From the NCBI GenBank assembly GCA_023437255.1, contig JAEZGR010000237.1, positions 1-6,869 of the forward strand: a stretch of DNA of 6,869 nucleotides, in the 5' to 3' direction. The position numbers and the translations under genes were made by a program. This DNA is from Pseudomonadota bacterium. GTDB lineage: Bacteria > Pseudomonadota > Gammaproteobacteria > Burkholderiales > Burkholderiaceae_B. Under the pieces are notes generated by a model. That model searched no databases, was not told where the DNA came from, and saw nothing but the letters and a program-made list of their open reading frames with translations. How positions within the stretch are numbered: position 1 is the first letter of the stretch; each line of letters starts with the position of its first letter. Below are positions 1 to 6,530 of the stretch, one piece after another.

Positions 1-1
1 C

Positions 2-520
2 ATCTGCGACACGCATGTGAACGAAGACCCGAGCGCCGAAGAGATTGCCGACATGACCATTCAGGCGGCCGAAGAAGTCAAACGCTTTGGCGTGGTACCG
101 AAGATCGCTCTGCTTTCGCACTCGAACTTCGGCAGCCGGCCCACCGCCTCATCGCGCAAGATGGCGCAGGCCCGCCGGATCCTGGCAACGCTGGCGCCCG
201 ACCTTGAAGTCGACGGCGAAATGCACGCCGACGCGGCGCTTTCCGAAAGCATCCGTCTGCGCGCCTTCCCCGACTCCACGCTCAAGGGCCCCGCGAACCT
301 GCTGATTCTGCCCAACCTCGACGCCGGCAACATCACGTACAACATGCTCAAGATGACCGGCTCCAACGGGGTGGCCATGGGCCCGATCCTGCTGGGTTCG
401 GCGCGTCCTGTCCATATTCTGACCACGAGCGCGACCGTGCGTCGCATTGTGAACATGACAGCACTTGCCGCCGTCGACGCTCAGCAAGAAAAGGCGCAGC
501 CCGTCACCACTTCGGCATAA
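2..520 (+). CDS. maeB: NADP-dependent malic enzyme, C-terminal part (5' end outside window)
   Basis: Open from the window edge (first whole codon at base 2) to TAA at 518-520, giving the last 172 residues. Malic enzyme decarboxylates malate to pyruvate with reduction of NADP; it is cytoplasmic and links the TCA cycle to pyruvate and NADPH supply. The visible part is the phosphotransacetylase-like (PTA_PTB) domain that ends large MaeB-type enzymes of about 750-770 residues. Recognisable stretches are DTHVNEDPSAEE near the left edge, ALLSHSNFGS, APDLEVDGEMHADAAL, GVAMGPILLG, and the terminal HILTTSATVRRIVNMTAL. In studied MaeB proteins this domain is thought to regulate the enzyme (acetyl-CoA sensing) and not to act as an acetyltransferase; that is family knowledge. 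The DTHVNEDP and VRRIVNMTAL signatures favour MaeB over a stand-alone Pta, but the malic domain itself is not in view. The gene converges on gltA. Confidence 0.9.
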   Translation: MCDTHVNEDPSAEEIADMTIQAAEEVKRFGVVPKIALLSHSNFGSRPTASSRKMAQARRILATLAPDLEVDGEMHADAALSESIRLRAFPDSTLKGPANLLILPNLDAGNITYNMLKMTGSNGVAMGPILLGSARPVHILTTSATVRRIVNMTALAAVDAQQEKAQPVTTSA

Positions 521-531
521 GGCCGCCAACG

Positions 532-564
532 AAAAACGGAGCCCGCAAGGGCCCCGTTTTTTTT
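532..564. terminator. Rho-independent terminator between convergent maeB and gltA
   Basis: Arms 532-544 (AAAAACGGAGCCC) and 549-561 (GGGCCCCGTTTTT) pair over 13 bp with one A/C mismatch around a GCAA tetraloop (545-548). A run of eight T follows at 557-564. The hairpin starts 11 nt after the maeB stop codon. Because the left arm begins with five A, the minus-strand transcript from gltA also ends in a U tract, so it probably works in both directions. Confidence 0.85.
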
Positions 565-592
565 GCGCACCTGCCTTGATCGGCAGGTGTGT
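565..592 (-). other. Second hairpin in the gltA 3' untranslated region
   Basis: CACCTGCC (568-575) and GGCAGGTG (582-589) are perfect 8-bp inverted arms around a 6-nt loop, extendable to 11 pairs with two G-T wobbles. On the minus strand the hairpin lies 16 nt after the gltA stop codon and just before the shared terminator. No U tract follows it on the minus strand, so it looks more like a 3'-end stabilising stem or an accessory to the terminator than a terminator in its own right. Confidence 0.5.
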
Positions 593-608
593 GCCAGGGT
601 ACGGCCGC

Positions 609-1910
609 TTAAGCGGTCGGCACCTCGCGCTCTGCTTCGCCGGTGTACAGCTGACGCGGGCGACCGATCTTGTAGTTGGGATCGGACAGCATTTCGTTCC
701 ATTGTGCGATCCAGCCCACTGTACGGGCCAGCGCGAAGATGGCCGTGAACAGCGAGGTGGGAATGCCGATGGCACGCTGAACAATACCCGAGTAGAAGTC
801 GACGTTCGGGTAGAGCTTGCGCTCGACGAAGTACGGGTCTTCAAGCGCAATGCGCTCGACTTCCATGGCCAGCTTGAACAGCGGGTCGTTTTCGAGGCCC
901 AGGGCTTCGAGCACTTCCTTGCAGGTTTCCTGCATCAGCTTGGCGCGCGGGTCGTAATTCTTGTACACGCGGTGGCCGAAGCCCATCAGGCGAACGCCCG
1001 AGCTCTTGTCCTTGACCTTTTCCATGAACTCAGCCACATACGACAGACCGCCGTTGGCCTGGATCTCTTCGAGCATGGTGAGGCAGGCTTCGTTCGCGCC
1101 GCCGTGAGCGGGACCCCACAGGCAGGCCACGCCGGCAGCGATGGCTGCAAACGGATTGGTGCCCGAGGAACCGCACAGACGCACGGTGGAAGTCGACGCA
1201 TTCTGCTCGTGGTCGGCGTGCAGGATGAAGATGCGGTCAAGCGCACGTTCAACCACCTCGTTGACCACATAATCTTCGCAAGGCGTTGCGAACATCATGC
1301 GCAGGAAGTTGCCGGTGTACGACAGGTCGTTGCGGGGGTACACGAACGGCTCGCCGCGCGAATACTTGTACGCCATTGCGACCAGCGTGGGCATCTTGGC
1401 GATGAGGCGGATCGCCGATACGTGGCGATGGTGCGGGTTCGTGATGTCGGTGGAATCGTGATAGAACGCCGACATGGCGCCTACCAGACCGGTCAGGACG
1501 GCCATGGGATGAGCATCGCGACGGAAGCCACGCAGGAAGTTCTGCATCTGCTCATGCACCATGGTGTGATGCGTGACCTGATGGTCGAAATCCTTCTTTT
1601 GCTCGGCGTCGGGAAGCTCGCCGTTCAGGATCAGGTAGCAAATATCGAGGAAGTCGCAGTTGACTGCGAGCTGGTCGATCGGATAGCCGCGATACAGCAG
1701 CTGGCCCTTGTCGCCATCGATATAGGTAATACCGGATTCGCACGATGCCGTGGCCATGAAGCCCGGGTCGTACGTGAACATGCCGGTTTCGCCGTACAGC
1801 TTACGAATGTCGATGACATCGGGGCCGACGGTGCCCTGATATACGGGAAATTCGACGGAAGGGGAGCCATCGGAGAACGACAGCGTGGCCTTTTTGTCAG
1901 ACAGTTGCAT
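609..1910 (-). CDS. gltA: Citrate synthase, hexameric type II class
   Basis: Condenses oxaloacetate and acetyl-CoA to citrate, the entry step of the TCA cycle, in the cytoplasm. From ATG at 1910 the product is 433 residues, close to E. coli GltA (427). Catalytic positions are present: His269 in GPAHGGAN, His313 in [13 protein letters not shown] and Asp371 in YPNVDFYSG. The [12 protein letters not shown] block is at about 230-241. The N-terminal beta domain ([19 protein letters not shown]) and the conserved FATPCE cysteine (Cys211) match the E. coli-type enzyme, whose family is allosterically inhibited by NADH; inhibition here is inferred. A GTG at 1913 would add one Met. ATG 1910 is preferred because the AGAGG at 1919-1923 then lies 8 nt upstream, though GTG (5 nt) is possible. 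It is last in the sdhCDABE-gltA unit, 18 nt after sdhE, and ends before a convergent terminator. Confidence 0.97.
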   Translation of the reverse strand: MQLSDKKATLSFSDGSPSVEFPVYQGTVGPDVIDIRKLYGETGMFTYDPGFMATASCESGITYIDGDKGQLLYRGYPIDQLAVNCDFLDICYLILNGELPDAEQKKDFDHQVTHHTMVHEQMQNFLRGFRRDAHPMAVLTGLVGAMSAFYHDSTDITNPHHRHVSAIRLIAKMPTLVAMAYKYSRGEPFVYPRNDLSYTGNFLRMMFATPCEDYVVNEVVERALDRIFILHADHEQNASTSTVRLCGSSGTNPFAAIAAGVACLWGPAHGGANEACLTMLEEIQANGGLSYVAEFMEKVKDKSSGVRLMGFGHRVYKNYDPRAKLMQETCKEVLEALGLENDPLFKLAMEVERIALEDPYFVERKLYPNVDFYSGIVQRAIGIPTSLFTAIFALARTVGWIAQWNEMLSDPNYKIGRPRQLYTGEAEREVPTA

Positions 1911-1918
1911 CACATTAT

Positions 1919-1923
1919 CCTCT
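1919..1923 (-). promoter_or_regulatory. Ribosome binding site of gltA
   Basis: On the minus strand this reads AGAGG, 8 nt from the ATG at 1910 and 5 nt from the in-frame GTG at 1913. It is the strongest Shine-Dalgarno in the sdhE-gltA gap and supports efficient internal initiation of gltA on a polycistronic mRNA. Confidence 0.6.
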
Positions 1924-1928
1924 AGTAT

Positions 1929-2189
1929 TTATAGCTTTCGCATGATGTCCACCAGGCGCCGGATATCGGGCGTGTCGTACACGCCGGATGGCTCCTCGCG
2001 TCCAAGCAATACATCGAGCAGATCGGTGTCGCTCATCTCGAACAGCAGGGTCAAGGCGGAGACATCGGTGTCGGTGAGCTCCGCCTCGTACTGATCCAGA
2101 AATCGCGTGATGATCAGGTCATTTTCCAGCAGGCCGCGACGCGCCCGCCAACGCAAGCGCGTTCGGTCCAGGTCTGACAACTTTCTCAT
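1929..2189 (-). CDS. sdhE: FAD assembly factor SdhE (succinate dehydrogenase flavinylation protein)
   Basis: An 86-residue protein, the usual length for the SdhE/YgfY/Sdh5 family (about 85-95). Members bind apo-SdhA in the cytoplasm and promote covalent attachment of FAD to its active-site histidine. The family signature RGxxE is at residues 18-22 (RGLLE) in the opening helix, after SDLDRTRLRWRAR. The rest is a small acidic helical bundle (FLDQYEAELTD, LLFEMSDTDLLDVLLG). The ATG at 2189 follows sdhB by 27 nt. The Shine-Dalgarno is weak (GGA about 6 nt upstream), suggesting lower or translationally coupled expression, fitting an assembly factor. Its position directly after sdhB in the sdh operon strongly supports the call. 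Confidence 0.93.
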   Translation of the reverse strand: MRKLSDLDRTRLRWRARRGLLENDLIITRFLDQYEAELTDTDVSALTLLFEMSDTDLLDVLLGREEPSGVYDTPDIRRLVDIMRKL

Positions 2190-2216
2190 CAGGGATCCAA
2201 AGGGGTTTAAACAGCG

Positions 2217-2933
2217 TTAGATGGTGCGACGCACCAACAATTCCTTGATCTTGCCGATGGCTGCCGAGGGGTTCAGGCCCTTGGGACAGACGTCGGCACA
2301 GTTCATGATGGTGTGGCATCGGAACAGGCGATACGGATCCTCGAGGTTATCGAGGCGCTCGCCGGTCGCTTCGTCACGGGAGTCGGCGATGAAGCGATAG
2401 GCCTGCAACAGACCCGCCGGCCCGACGAACTTGTCGGGATTCCACCAAAACGACGGGCACGACGTGGAACAGCACGCACAGAGAATGCACTCGTACAGGC
2501 CGTCGAGGTGGGCACGCGCCTCGGGCGACTGCAGACGCTCGCGCTCGGGCGGCGGCTGGTCGTTGATGAGGAACGGCTTGACCGAGTGGTACTGATTGAA
2601 GAAGTGCGTCATGTCGACGATGAGGTCACGCACCACGGGCAGGCCCGGCAGCGGACGCAGCACGATGGGTTGCGTGAGCTCATTGAGGTTGGTCGTGCAG
2701 GCCAGACCGTTCTTGCCATTGATGTTCATGGCGTCGGAACCGCACACACCCTCGCGGCAGGAGCGACGGATCGAGATGCTGTCGTCGACGTCATTCTTGA
2801 TGCGCACGATCGCGTCGAGCAGCATCTTGTCGGTCGGCTGCAGCTCGACCTCGAGCTTCTGCATGTAGGGGCGCTCGTCCTTATCGGGGTCGTAGCGGTA
2901 GATTTCGAATTTGACTATACGTTTTTGGCTCAT
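2217..2933 (-). CDS. sdhB: Succinate dehydrogenase iron-sulfur subunit
   Basis: Carries electrons from the flavin of SdhA to the quinone site at the membrane anchor (complex II, cytoplasmic face). It has 238 residues, the same as E. coli SdhB. The N-terminal ferredoxin-like domain binds [2Fe-2S] through Cys59, Cys64, Asp67 and Cys79 in [19 protein letters not shown]. The C-terminal domain has [12 protein letters not shown] at 149-160 and [16 protein letters not shown] at about 204-219. By the E. coli numbering, Cys149/152/155/216 bind [4Fe-4S] and Cys159/206/212 bind [3Fe-4S]. Trp164 in SFWWNPDKF corresponds to the ubiquinone-site tryptophan. ATG at 2933 is supported by AGGA (2940-2943) 6 nt upstream. 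It starts 12 nt after sdhA. All cluster ligands are intact. Confidence 0.98.
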   Translation of the reverse strand: MSQKRIVKFEIYRYDPDKDERPYMQKLEVELQPTDKMLLDAIVRIKNDVDDSISIRRSCREGVCGSDAMNINGKNGLACTTNLNELTQPIVLRPLPGLPVVRDLIVDMTHFFNQYHSVKPFLINDQPPPERERLQSPEARAHLDGLYECILCACCSTSCPSFWWNPDKFVGPAGLLQAYRFIADSRDEATGERLDNLEDPYRLFRCHTIMNCADVCPKGLNPSAAIGKIKELLVRRTI

Positions 2934-2945
2934 TTCGTATCCTGC

Positions 2946-4721
2946 TTAGAACGTGCGCGCCTTGGGCGGGAAGCTTTCCACTGTCATGGGCTTCATGGTC
3001 ACAGGCTTGTATTCCAGGCGGCTGCCTTCCGAGAACCACAGGGTGTGGCGCAGCCAGTTCTCGTCGTCACGCTCCGGGTGATCGCTGAGAGCGTGTGCTC
3101 CGCGGCTTTCGGTACGTGCGGCGGCCGACTTGGTCGTGGCACGCGCCACTTCGATCATGTTGGCCAGTTCCAGCGCTTCGACACGAGCGGTGTTGAAGAC
3201 CTTGGATTTGTCCTTGAAGTAGATGTTCTCGACTTCCGGTACCAGACCTTCGATGACCTCGACGCCCTTCTGCAGCAGGTCGAGCGTACGGAACACGCCA
3301 CAGTGGTGCTGCATGGCCATACGGATCTTGTTGCCGACGTCTTGTGCCTTTTCGCCGGACGTACGGGTTTCGAGGCGGTTGATGCGATCGAGTGAGAAGT
3401 CGATGGCCGATTGGGGAATGGGCTGGTGGCTGTGCTCGCGCTCGGGGTGCTCCGACACAATGTGGTTGCCGGCGGAGCGGCCGAACACAATGAGGTCGAG
3501 CAGTGAGTTGGTGCCCAGACGGTTGGCGCCGTGCACCGACGTGGCTGCGCATTCGCCGATGGCGTACAGGCCGTTGATGATGCGGGGCTCGCCGTTGACC
3601 TGGGTGACCACCTGTCCATAGATGTTCGTGGGAATGCCACCCATCTGATAGTGAATGGTGGGCACGACCGGGATCGGATCCTTGATGGGATCGACGTTGG
3701 CGAACTTGATCGCGATCTCGCGGATCGAGGGCAGACGCTTCATGATGGTTTCGGCGCCCAGGTGGTCGAGCTTGAGCACGACGTAGCTGCCGTCACCGCA
3801 ACCGCGGCCTTCCTTGATTTCCTGGTCCATCGAACGCGAAACGAAGTCGCGCGGCGCCAGGTCTTTGAGCGTGGGCGCATAGCGCTCCATGAAGCGCTCG
3901 CCGTCTTTGTTCAGCAGAATGCCGCCTTCGCCACGCACGCCTTCGGTGATCAGCACGCCCGCACCGGCCACACCGGTGGGGTGGAACTGCCAGAATTCGA
4001 GATCTTGCAGCGGAATGCCTGCACGGGCAGCCATGCCCATGCCGTCGCCGGTGTTGATGAAGGCATTGGTGGAAGCGGCCCAGATACGGCCTGCACCGCC
4101 GGTAGCCAGCACGCCCTTCTTGCCTTCGAGCACGTAGATGTCGCCCGTTTCCATTTCGAGTGCGGTGACACCGAGCACGTCGCCGGCTTCGTTGCGCAGC
4201 AGATCAAGCGCCATCCATTCAACGAAAAACTGGGTGCGCGCAGCGACGTTACGCTGATAGAGCGTGTGCAGCATGGCGTGACCGGTACGGTCGGCGGCCG
4301 CACAGGCACGCTGCACAGGCTTCTCGCCGAAATTGGCCGTATGGCCGCCGAACGGACGTTGATAGATGGTGCCGTCGGGGTTGCGGTCGAACGGCATGCC
4401 GAAGTGCTCGAGCTCGTACACGGCGTGCGGCGCTTCACGGCACATGAATTCAATGGCGTCTTGGTCGCCGAGCCAGTCGGAACCCTTGACCGTGTCGTAC
4501 ATGTGCCAGTACCAGTCGTCTTCGCTCATGTTGCCGAGCGCGGCGCTCACGCCACCCTGAGCGGCAACCGTGTGCGAACGCGTGGGGAACACCTTGGAGA
4601 GGACGGCCACTGACAGGCCTGCTTCGGCCAGTTGGAGCGAACAACGCATGCCGGCCCCGCCGGCACCAACGACCACCACATCAAAGCGGCGGCGTGGGAG
4701 AGAAGAGATGACAGCAGCCAC
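2946..4721 (-). CDS. sdhA: Succinate dehydrogenase flavoprotein subunit
   Basis: Oxidises succinate to fumarate using covalently bound FAD, on the cytoplasmic face of complex II. It is 591 residues, typical for the family. Residues 19-24 (GAGGAG) are the dinucleotide-binding loop after the first beta strand (FDVVVV). His50 in RSHTVAAQGG is the FAD attachment site. Active-site residues are His247 (WQFHPTG), Arg291 (APRDFVSRS), His357 (PTIHYQMGG) and Arg401 (HGANRLGTNSLLDL), equivalent to E. coli His242, Arg286, His354 and Arg399. The chain ends in the usual SFPPKARTF. The start is GTG at 4721, 3 nt after the sdhD stop. It is the only start that keeps the full N-terminus before the FAD fold, with TGGAG (4732-4736) 10 nt upstream. 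A GTG start beside a stop codon suggests coupling to sdhD translation. Confidence 0.98.
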   Translation of the reverse strand: MAAVISSLPRRRFDVVVVGAGGAGMRCSLQLAEAGLSVAVLSKVFPTRSHTVAAQGGVSAALGNMSEDDWYWHMYDTVKGSDWLGDQDAIEFMCREAPHAVYELEHFGMPFDRNPDGTIYQRPFGGHTANFGEKPVQRACAAADRTGHAMLHTLYQRNVAARTQFFVEWMALDLLRNEAGDVLGVTALEMETGDIYVLEGKKGVLATGGAGRIWAASTNAFINTGDGMGMAARAGIPLQDLEFWQFHPTGVAGAGVLITEGVRGEGGILLNKDGERFMERYAPTLKDLAPRDFVSRSMDQEIKEGRGCGDGSYVVLKLDHLGAETIMKRLPSIREIAIKFANVDPIKDPIPVVPTIHYQMGGIPTNIYGQVVTQVNGEPRIINGLYAIGECAATSVHGANRLGTNSLLDLIVFGRSAGNHIVSEHPEREHSHQPIPQSAIDFSLDRINRLETRTSGEKAQDVGNKIRMAMQHHCGVFRTLDLLQKGVEVIEGLVPEVENIYFKDKSKVFNTARVEALELANMIEVARATTKSAAARTESRGAHALSDHPERDDENWLRHTLWFSEGSRLEYKPVTMKPMTVESFPPKARTF

Positions 4722-4724
4722 GGC

Positions 4725-5105
4725 TTAGAGACTCCAGAGAATTTTTGCGAAGAAGGCGATGGTGCCCGCCAGCCAGAGAATGGTCAGCACCTGCAGCAGC
4801 AGACGCAGGCCCGCACCCCGCACGTAGTCCATCCAGATGTCGCGCACGCCAACCCAGGCATGCCATGCGACCGACAGGAAGGCCACGGTGGCGAGCATCT
4901 GGCCCACGGGCAGGCCCAGACAGGTAAAGGCAAAAAGATTGCGCCAGTTTTCGTAGTTGAGCTCGCCCATGAACAGGAAACCGAGCAACAGAACCACGGT
5001 ATAGATGGCCATGATGACGGCCGTGACGCGTTGTACGATGAAGTCGAATGTGCCGTAGTGTGCACCGACGACAAGCCGCTTTTGGCCCAGGCTTTGCTGA
5101 TTCAT
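4725..5105 (-). CDS. sdhD: Succinate dehydrogenase membrane anchor subunit, cytochrome b556-associated
   Basis: A 126-residue membrane protein that, with SdhC, anchors complex II, binds heme b and forms part of the ubiquinone site. Three membrane segments are visible at about 23-47, 59-80 and 99-122. His82 in AWHAWVGVRDIW matches the heme ligand His71 of E. coli. Asp93-Tyr94 in WMDYVRG match the quinone-site Asp82/Tyr83, at exactly the same spacing from the histidine. QRVTA (25-29) is a common motif at the first helix. The reading frame is open further upstream to 5312, but ATG 5105 is preferred: it overlaps the sdhC stop as TAATG and has GGGG (5113-5116) 7 nt upstream. The family N-terminus also begins here. 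The overlap implies coupled translation with sdhC. Confidence 0.94.
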   Translation of the reverse strand: MNQQSLGQKRLVVGAHYGTFDFIVQRVTAVIMAIYTVVLLLGFLFMGELNYENWRNLFAFTCLGLPVGQMLATVAFLSVAWHAWVGVRDIWMDYVRGAGLRLLLQVLTILWLAGTIAFFAKILWSL

Positions 5106-5524
5106 TACCACACCCCGAAGAGTTTGAGACCCAGAACTACGGTAAGCGCGAGGCTGACCACCAGGACCGTGCCGGCCGACTTTTGAGCGGAATGCTTGTC
5201 GTTGCCCATGTGCAGGTCGAGCATGAGATAGCGGATACCCGCACAGAAGTGATGCAGGTAACCCCAGATGAGTGCCAGCAGCACCAGTTTGAACAGGGGG
5301 TTCGAGACCCATGCTGCGATGCCGGCAAACGTTTCCGGCGACTCAACGCTACGCCCGAAAAGCGGCACGATGACCAGCGGAAGACAGAGGAACAGGAGCG
5401 CGCCGCTGGCGCGATGCAAGATCGACGTCTTCGCCGCAAGAGGCATGCGGTTGAGGTAAGTGAGCAGTTGCGGCACAGTCAGATTTCTGTACTGTGGACG
5501 CCTCTTAGAAGCTGTTTCGGACAT
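5105..5524 (-). CDS. sdhC: Succinate dehydrogenase cytochrome b556 subunit
   Basis: First gene of the sdh unit; the large anchor subunit of complex II. It has 139 residues with three membrane segments at about 39-57, 78-101 and 117-136. SILHRASG (34-41) is the family signature: Ser34 and Arg38 correspond to quinone-site Ser27 and Arg31 of E. coli SdhC. His92 in YLHHFCAGIR corresponds to heme ligand His84, four residues before the conserved Gly-Ile-Arg. The N-terminus RRPQYRNLTVPQ resembles the RP-motif of betaproteobacterial homologues. The open frame extends to an upstream GTG-type start at 5578, but ATG 5524 has GAGG (5530-5533) 5 nt upstream, and the extra residues are unlike the family. 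Confidence 0.94.
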   Translation of the reverse strand: MSETASKRRPQYRNLTVPQLLTYLNRMPLAAKTSILHRASGALLFLCLPLVIVPLFGRSVESPETFAGIAAWVSNPLFKLVLLALIWGYLHHFCAGIRYLMLDLHMGNDKHSAQKSAGTVLVVSLALTVVLGLKLFGVW

Positions 5525-5624
5525 GGTGGCCTCGGAGTGATTGCAGAAAAACGATGTATTGCAAAGCGCAACCGGCATTTTCGCCGATTTGCCCGGCGGG
5601 CATCAAATCGGCATGCCGTCTGCG
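5525..5624. other. Regulator-sdhC intergenic region
   Basis: These 100 nt separate the regulator stop codon from the sdhC start. They contain the inverted repeat at 5583-5612, a small TTGC/GCAA repeat at 5559-5571, and the sdhC ribosome binding site GAGG at 5530-5533. I see no convincing sigma70 -35/-10 pair on the minus strand. A TATAGA (-10-like, at 5640-5645 inside the end of the regulator gene) has no good -35 partner. The sdh promoter is therefore unresolved: it may be a weak promoter here or read-through from the regulator gene. Confidence 0.5.
5583..5612. repeat. 9-bp perfect inverted repeat between the regulator gene and sdhC
   Basis: Arms GCCGATTTG (5583-5591) and CAAATCGGC (5604-5612) are perfect complements around a 12-nt spacer. 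The spacer contains CCC/GGG (5592-5594, 5598-5600), which can extend the stem past a 3-nt bulge. It lies 12 nt after the regulator stop codon and 58 nt upstream of the sdhC ATG. No T tract follows on either strand, so it does not look like a standard intrinsic terminator. Options are an operator for a dimeric regulator or an intercistronic mRNA hairpin. Confidence 0.55.
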
Positions 5625-6392
5625 TCAGTTCAAACTGTTTCTATAGTGGAACCTTTCTGTCAGATACGAACCGCGACGCAACTCCATGGGCCGGTCGCCG
5701 TACGTATAAGAAATGCGTTCGACCTGTAAAAGCGGGTGGCCCGCAGGTACCGCCAGCAACTCCGCCTGTGTGTCATCGGCGGCTACGGCCTTGATCTTTT
5801 CTTCAGCGCGCACCATGCTCACCCCATACTCTGACTCGAACAGCGCGTACAGGGGGCTGCGGCTGGTTTCGAGCAATTCGGCGGTGAGCCCGCGAAACGG
5901 CGCACCCGGCAGCCAGATGTCGTCGAGAATGGTGGGCGACTCATCGAACGAGAGCAGCCGGCGCAGATTCACGACCGTTTCGCCAGAGCGAAGTTCGAGC
6001 AGCGCTGCCACGTCGGCGGGAGCCTTGAGACGGCGCACGTCGAGTATACGACTGCCCGACGTGGTCGGCTTGCCATCGTCGGGGGCCAGGCGCAGAAACC
6101 GGAAACGCACCTTGGCTTCGTGGTGCGTGGCCACGAAGGTGCCCTTGCCCTGACGCCGCAGCAGCAGGTTCTCGGCTGCCAGCTCGTCGATCGCCTTGCG
6201 CACGGTACCCTGGCTGACCTGAAAGCGCGCTGCCAGCTCGAGTTCACTGGGAATCGCTTCGCCGGGTTTCCATTCGCCACGATCGAGCCCCTGCAACAGC
6301 AGGGCCTTGATTTGCTGGTAGAGCGGGCTGAATGCCGCGCTGCCACCGGCACGATCAGGTTCCGGGCTACGGTCGGTGATGGATTCGGACAT
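5625..6392 (-). CDS. GntR-family transcriptional regulator, HutC subfamily (UTRA domain)
   Basis: A 255-residue DNA-binding regulator. The N-terminal winged helix-turn-helix spans about 22-89 (FSPLYQQIKALLLQGL, then PSELELAARFQVSQGTVRKA and a wing RRQGKGTFVA). This is the GntR signature. The C-terminal part (about 95-250) fits a UTRA ligand-binding domain: RFRFLRL, ETVVNLRRLLSFD, LDDIWLPG, PLYALFESEYGVSMVRAEEKI and the closing DRPMELRRGSYLTERFHYRN. It is probably a dimeric regulator with a small-molecule effector that the sequence does not reveal. A homologous regulator beside sdh and mdh is common in Burkholderiales, so a role in TCA-gene control is likely but inferred. ATG 6392 is chosen because homology begins soon after it; a GTG at 6449 would add 19 residues. 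Neither has a clear Shine-Dalgarno. It is divergent from mdh and upstream of, and co-oriented with, sdhC. Confidence 0.88.
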   Translation of the reverse strand: MSESITDRSPEPDRAGGSAAFSPLYQQIKALLLQGLDRGEWKPGEAIPSELELAARFQVSQGTVRKAIDELAAENLLLRRQGKGTFVATHHEAKVRFRFLRLAPDDGKPTTSGSRILDVRRLKAPADVAALLELRSGETVVNLRRLLSFDESPTILDDIWLPGAPFRGLTAELLETSRSPLYALFESEYGVSMVRAEEKIKAVAADDTQAELLAVPAGHPLLQVERISYTYGDRPMELRRGSYLTERFHYRNSLN

Positions 6393-6477
6393 GAGCAGCG
6401 ATGTTGCTATGACTGAAGCAGGTTCTGGATAACCGTAGAATTGTCGCACGCCTGACGGTTTCTGTCTAATACTCCTC

Positions 6478-6498
6478 TATCTTATATAAGATATAAGA
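6478..6498. promoter_or_regulatory. Palindromic operator candidate with a repeated half-site
   Basis: Bases 6478-6493 are a perfect 16-bp palindrome, TATCTTATATAAGATA. Its right half-site TATAAGA (6485-6491) is repeated at once in tandem (6492-6498), giving one inverted and two direct copies. The TATA-centred symmetry suits operators of the HutC branch of GntR regulators. It ends 3 nt before the -35 box proposed for mdh and overlaps where the -35 of the divergent regulator gene would fall (weak -10 TATTAG at 6466-6471, minus strand). Control of mdh and autoregulation are inferred. Confidence 0.6.
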
Positions 6499-6501
6499 CA
6501 A

Positions 6502-6530
6502 TTGACGCGGGGAGCGGATTTCGCTACGCT
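6502..6530 (+). promoter_or_regulatory. Probable sigma70 promoter of mdh
   Basis: TTGACG (6502-6507, five of six consensus positions) is followed after exactly 17 nt by TACGCT (6525-6530, three of six). Transcription would begin near 6537 and leave a leader of about 150 nt. The palindrome sits immediately upstream of the -35. A second -10-like TACACT at 6628-6633 lacks a good -35 and is a weaker alternative closer to the gene. Confidence 0.5.

Noticed and set aside
465..1925. 486-codon open frame on the plus strand antisense to gltA
   Set aside because: It lies opposite a certain gene in GC-rich DNA, where codon bias keeps antisense frames open. The translation has low-complexity, His/Arg/Val-rich composition with no recognisable domain.
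2200..2213. GTTTAAAC palindrome in the sdhB-sdhE gap
   Set aside because: A short 8-bp palindrome in a 27-nt operon gap, expected by chance, with no matching copy elsewhere in the window.
2313..4613. Two 360-codon open frames on the plus strand antisense to sdhB/sdhA (2313-3395 and 3531-4613)
   Set aside because: Shadows of sdhA and sdhB codon bias. They have no ribosome binding site logic or family features, and both opposite-strand genes are unambiguous.
5106..5312. Upstream extension of sdhD to 195 residues
   Set aside because: It would overlap most of sdhC in another frame. The family N-terminus, the TAATG junction and a Shine-Dalgarno all point to ATG 5105.
5705..5711. TATAAGA, a copy of the half-site seen at 6485-6498, inside the regulator gene
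   Set aside because: It encodes part of ISYTYGD in the conserved UTRA region and has no inverted partner. It is most likely a coding coincidence.
5048..5794. 248-codon open frame on the plus strand across sdhC and the end of the regulator gene
   Set aside because: It spans two opposite-strand genes and the intergenic hairpin, with a composition unlike a real protein and no recognised domain.
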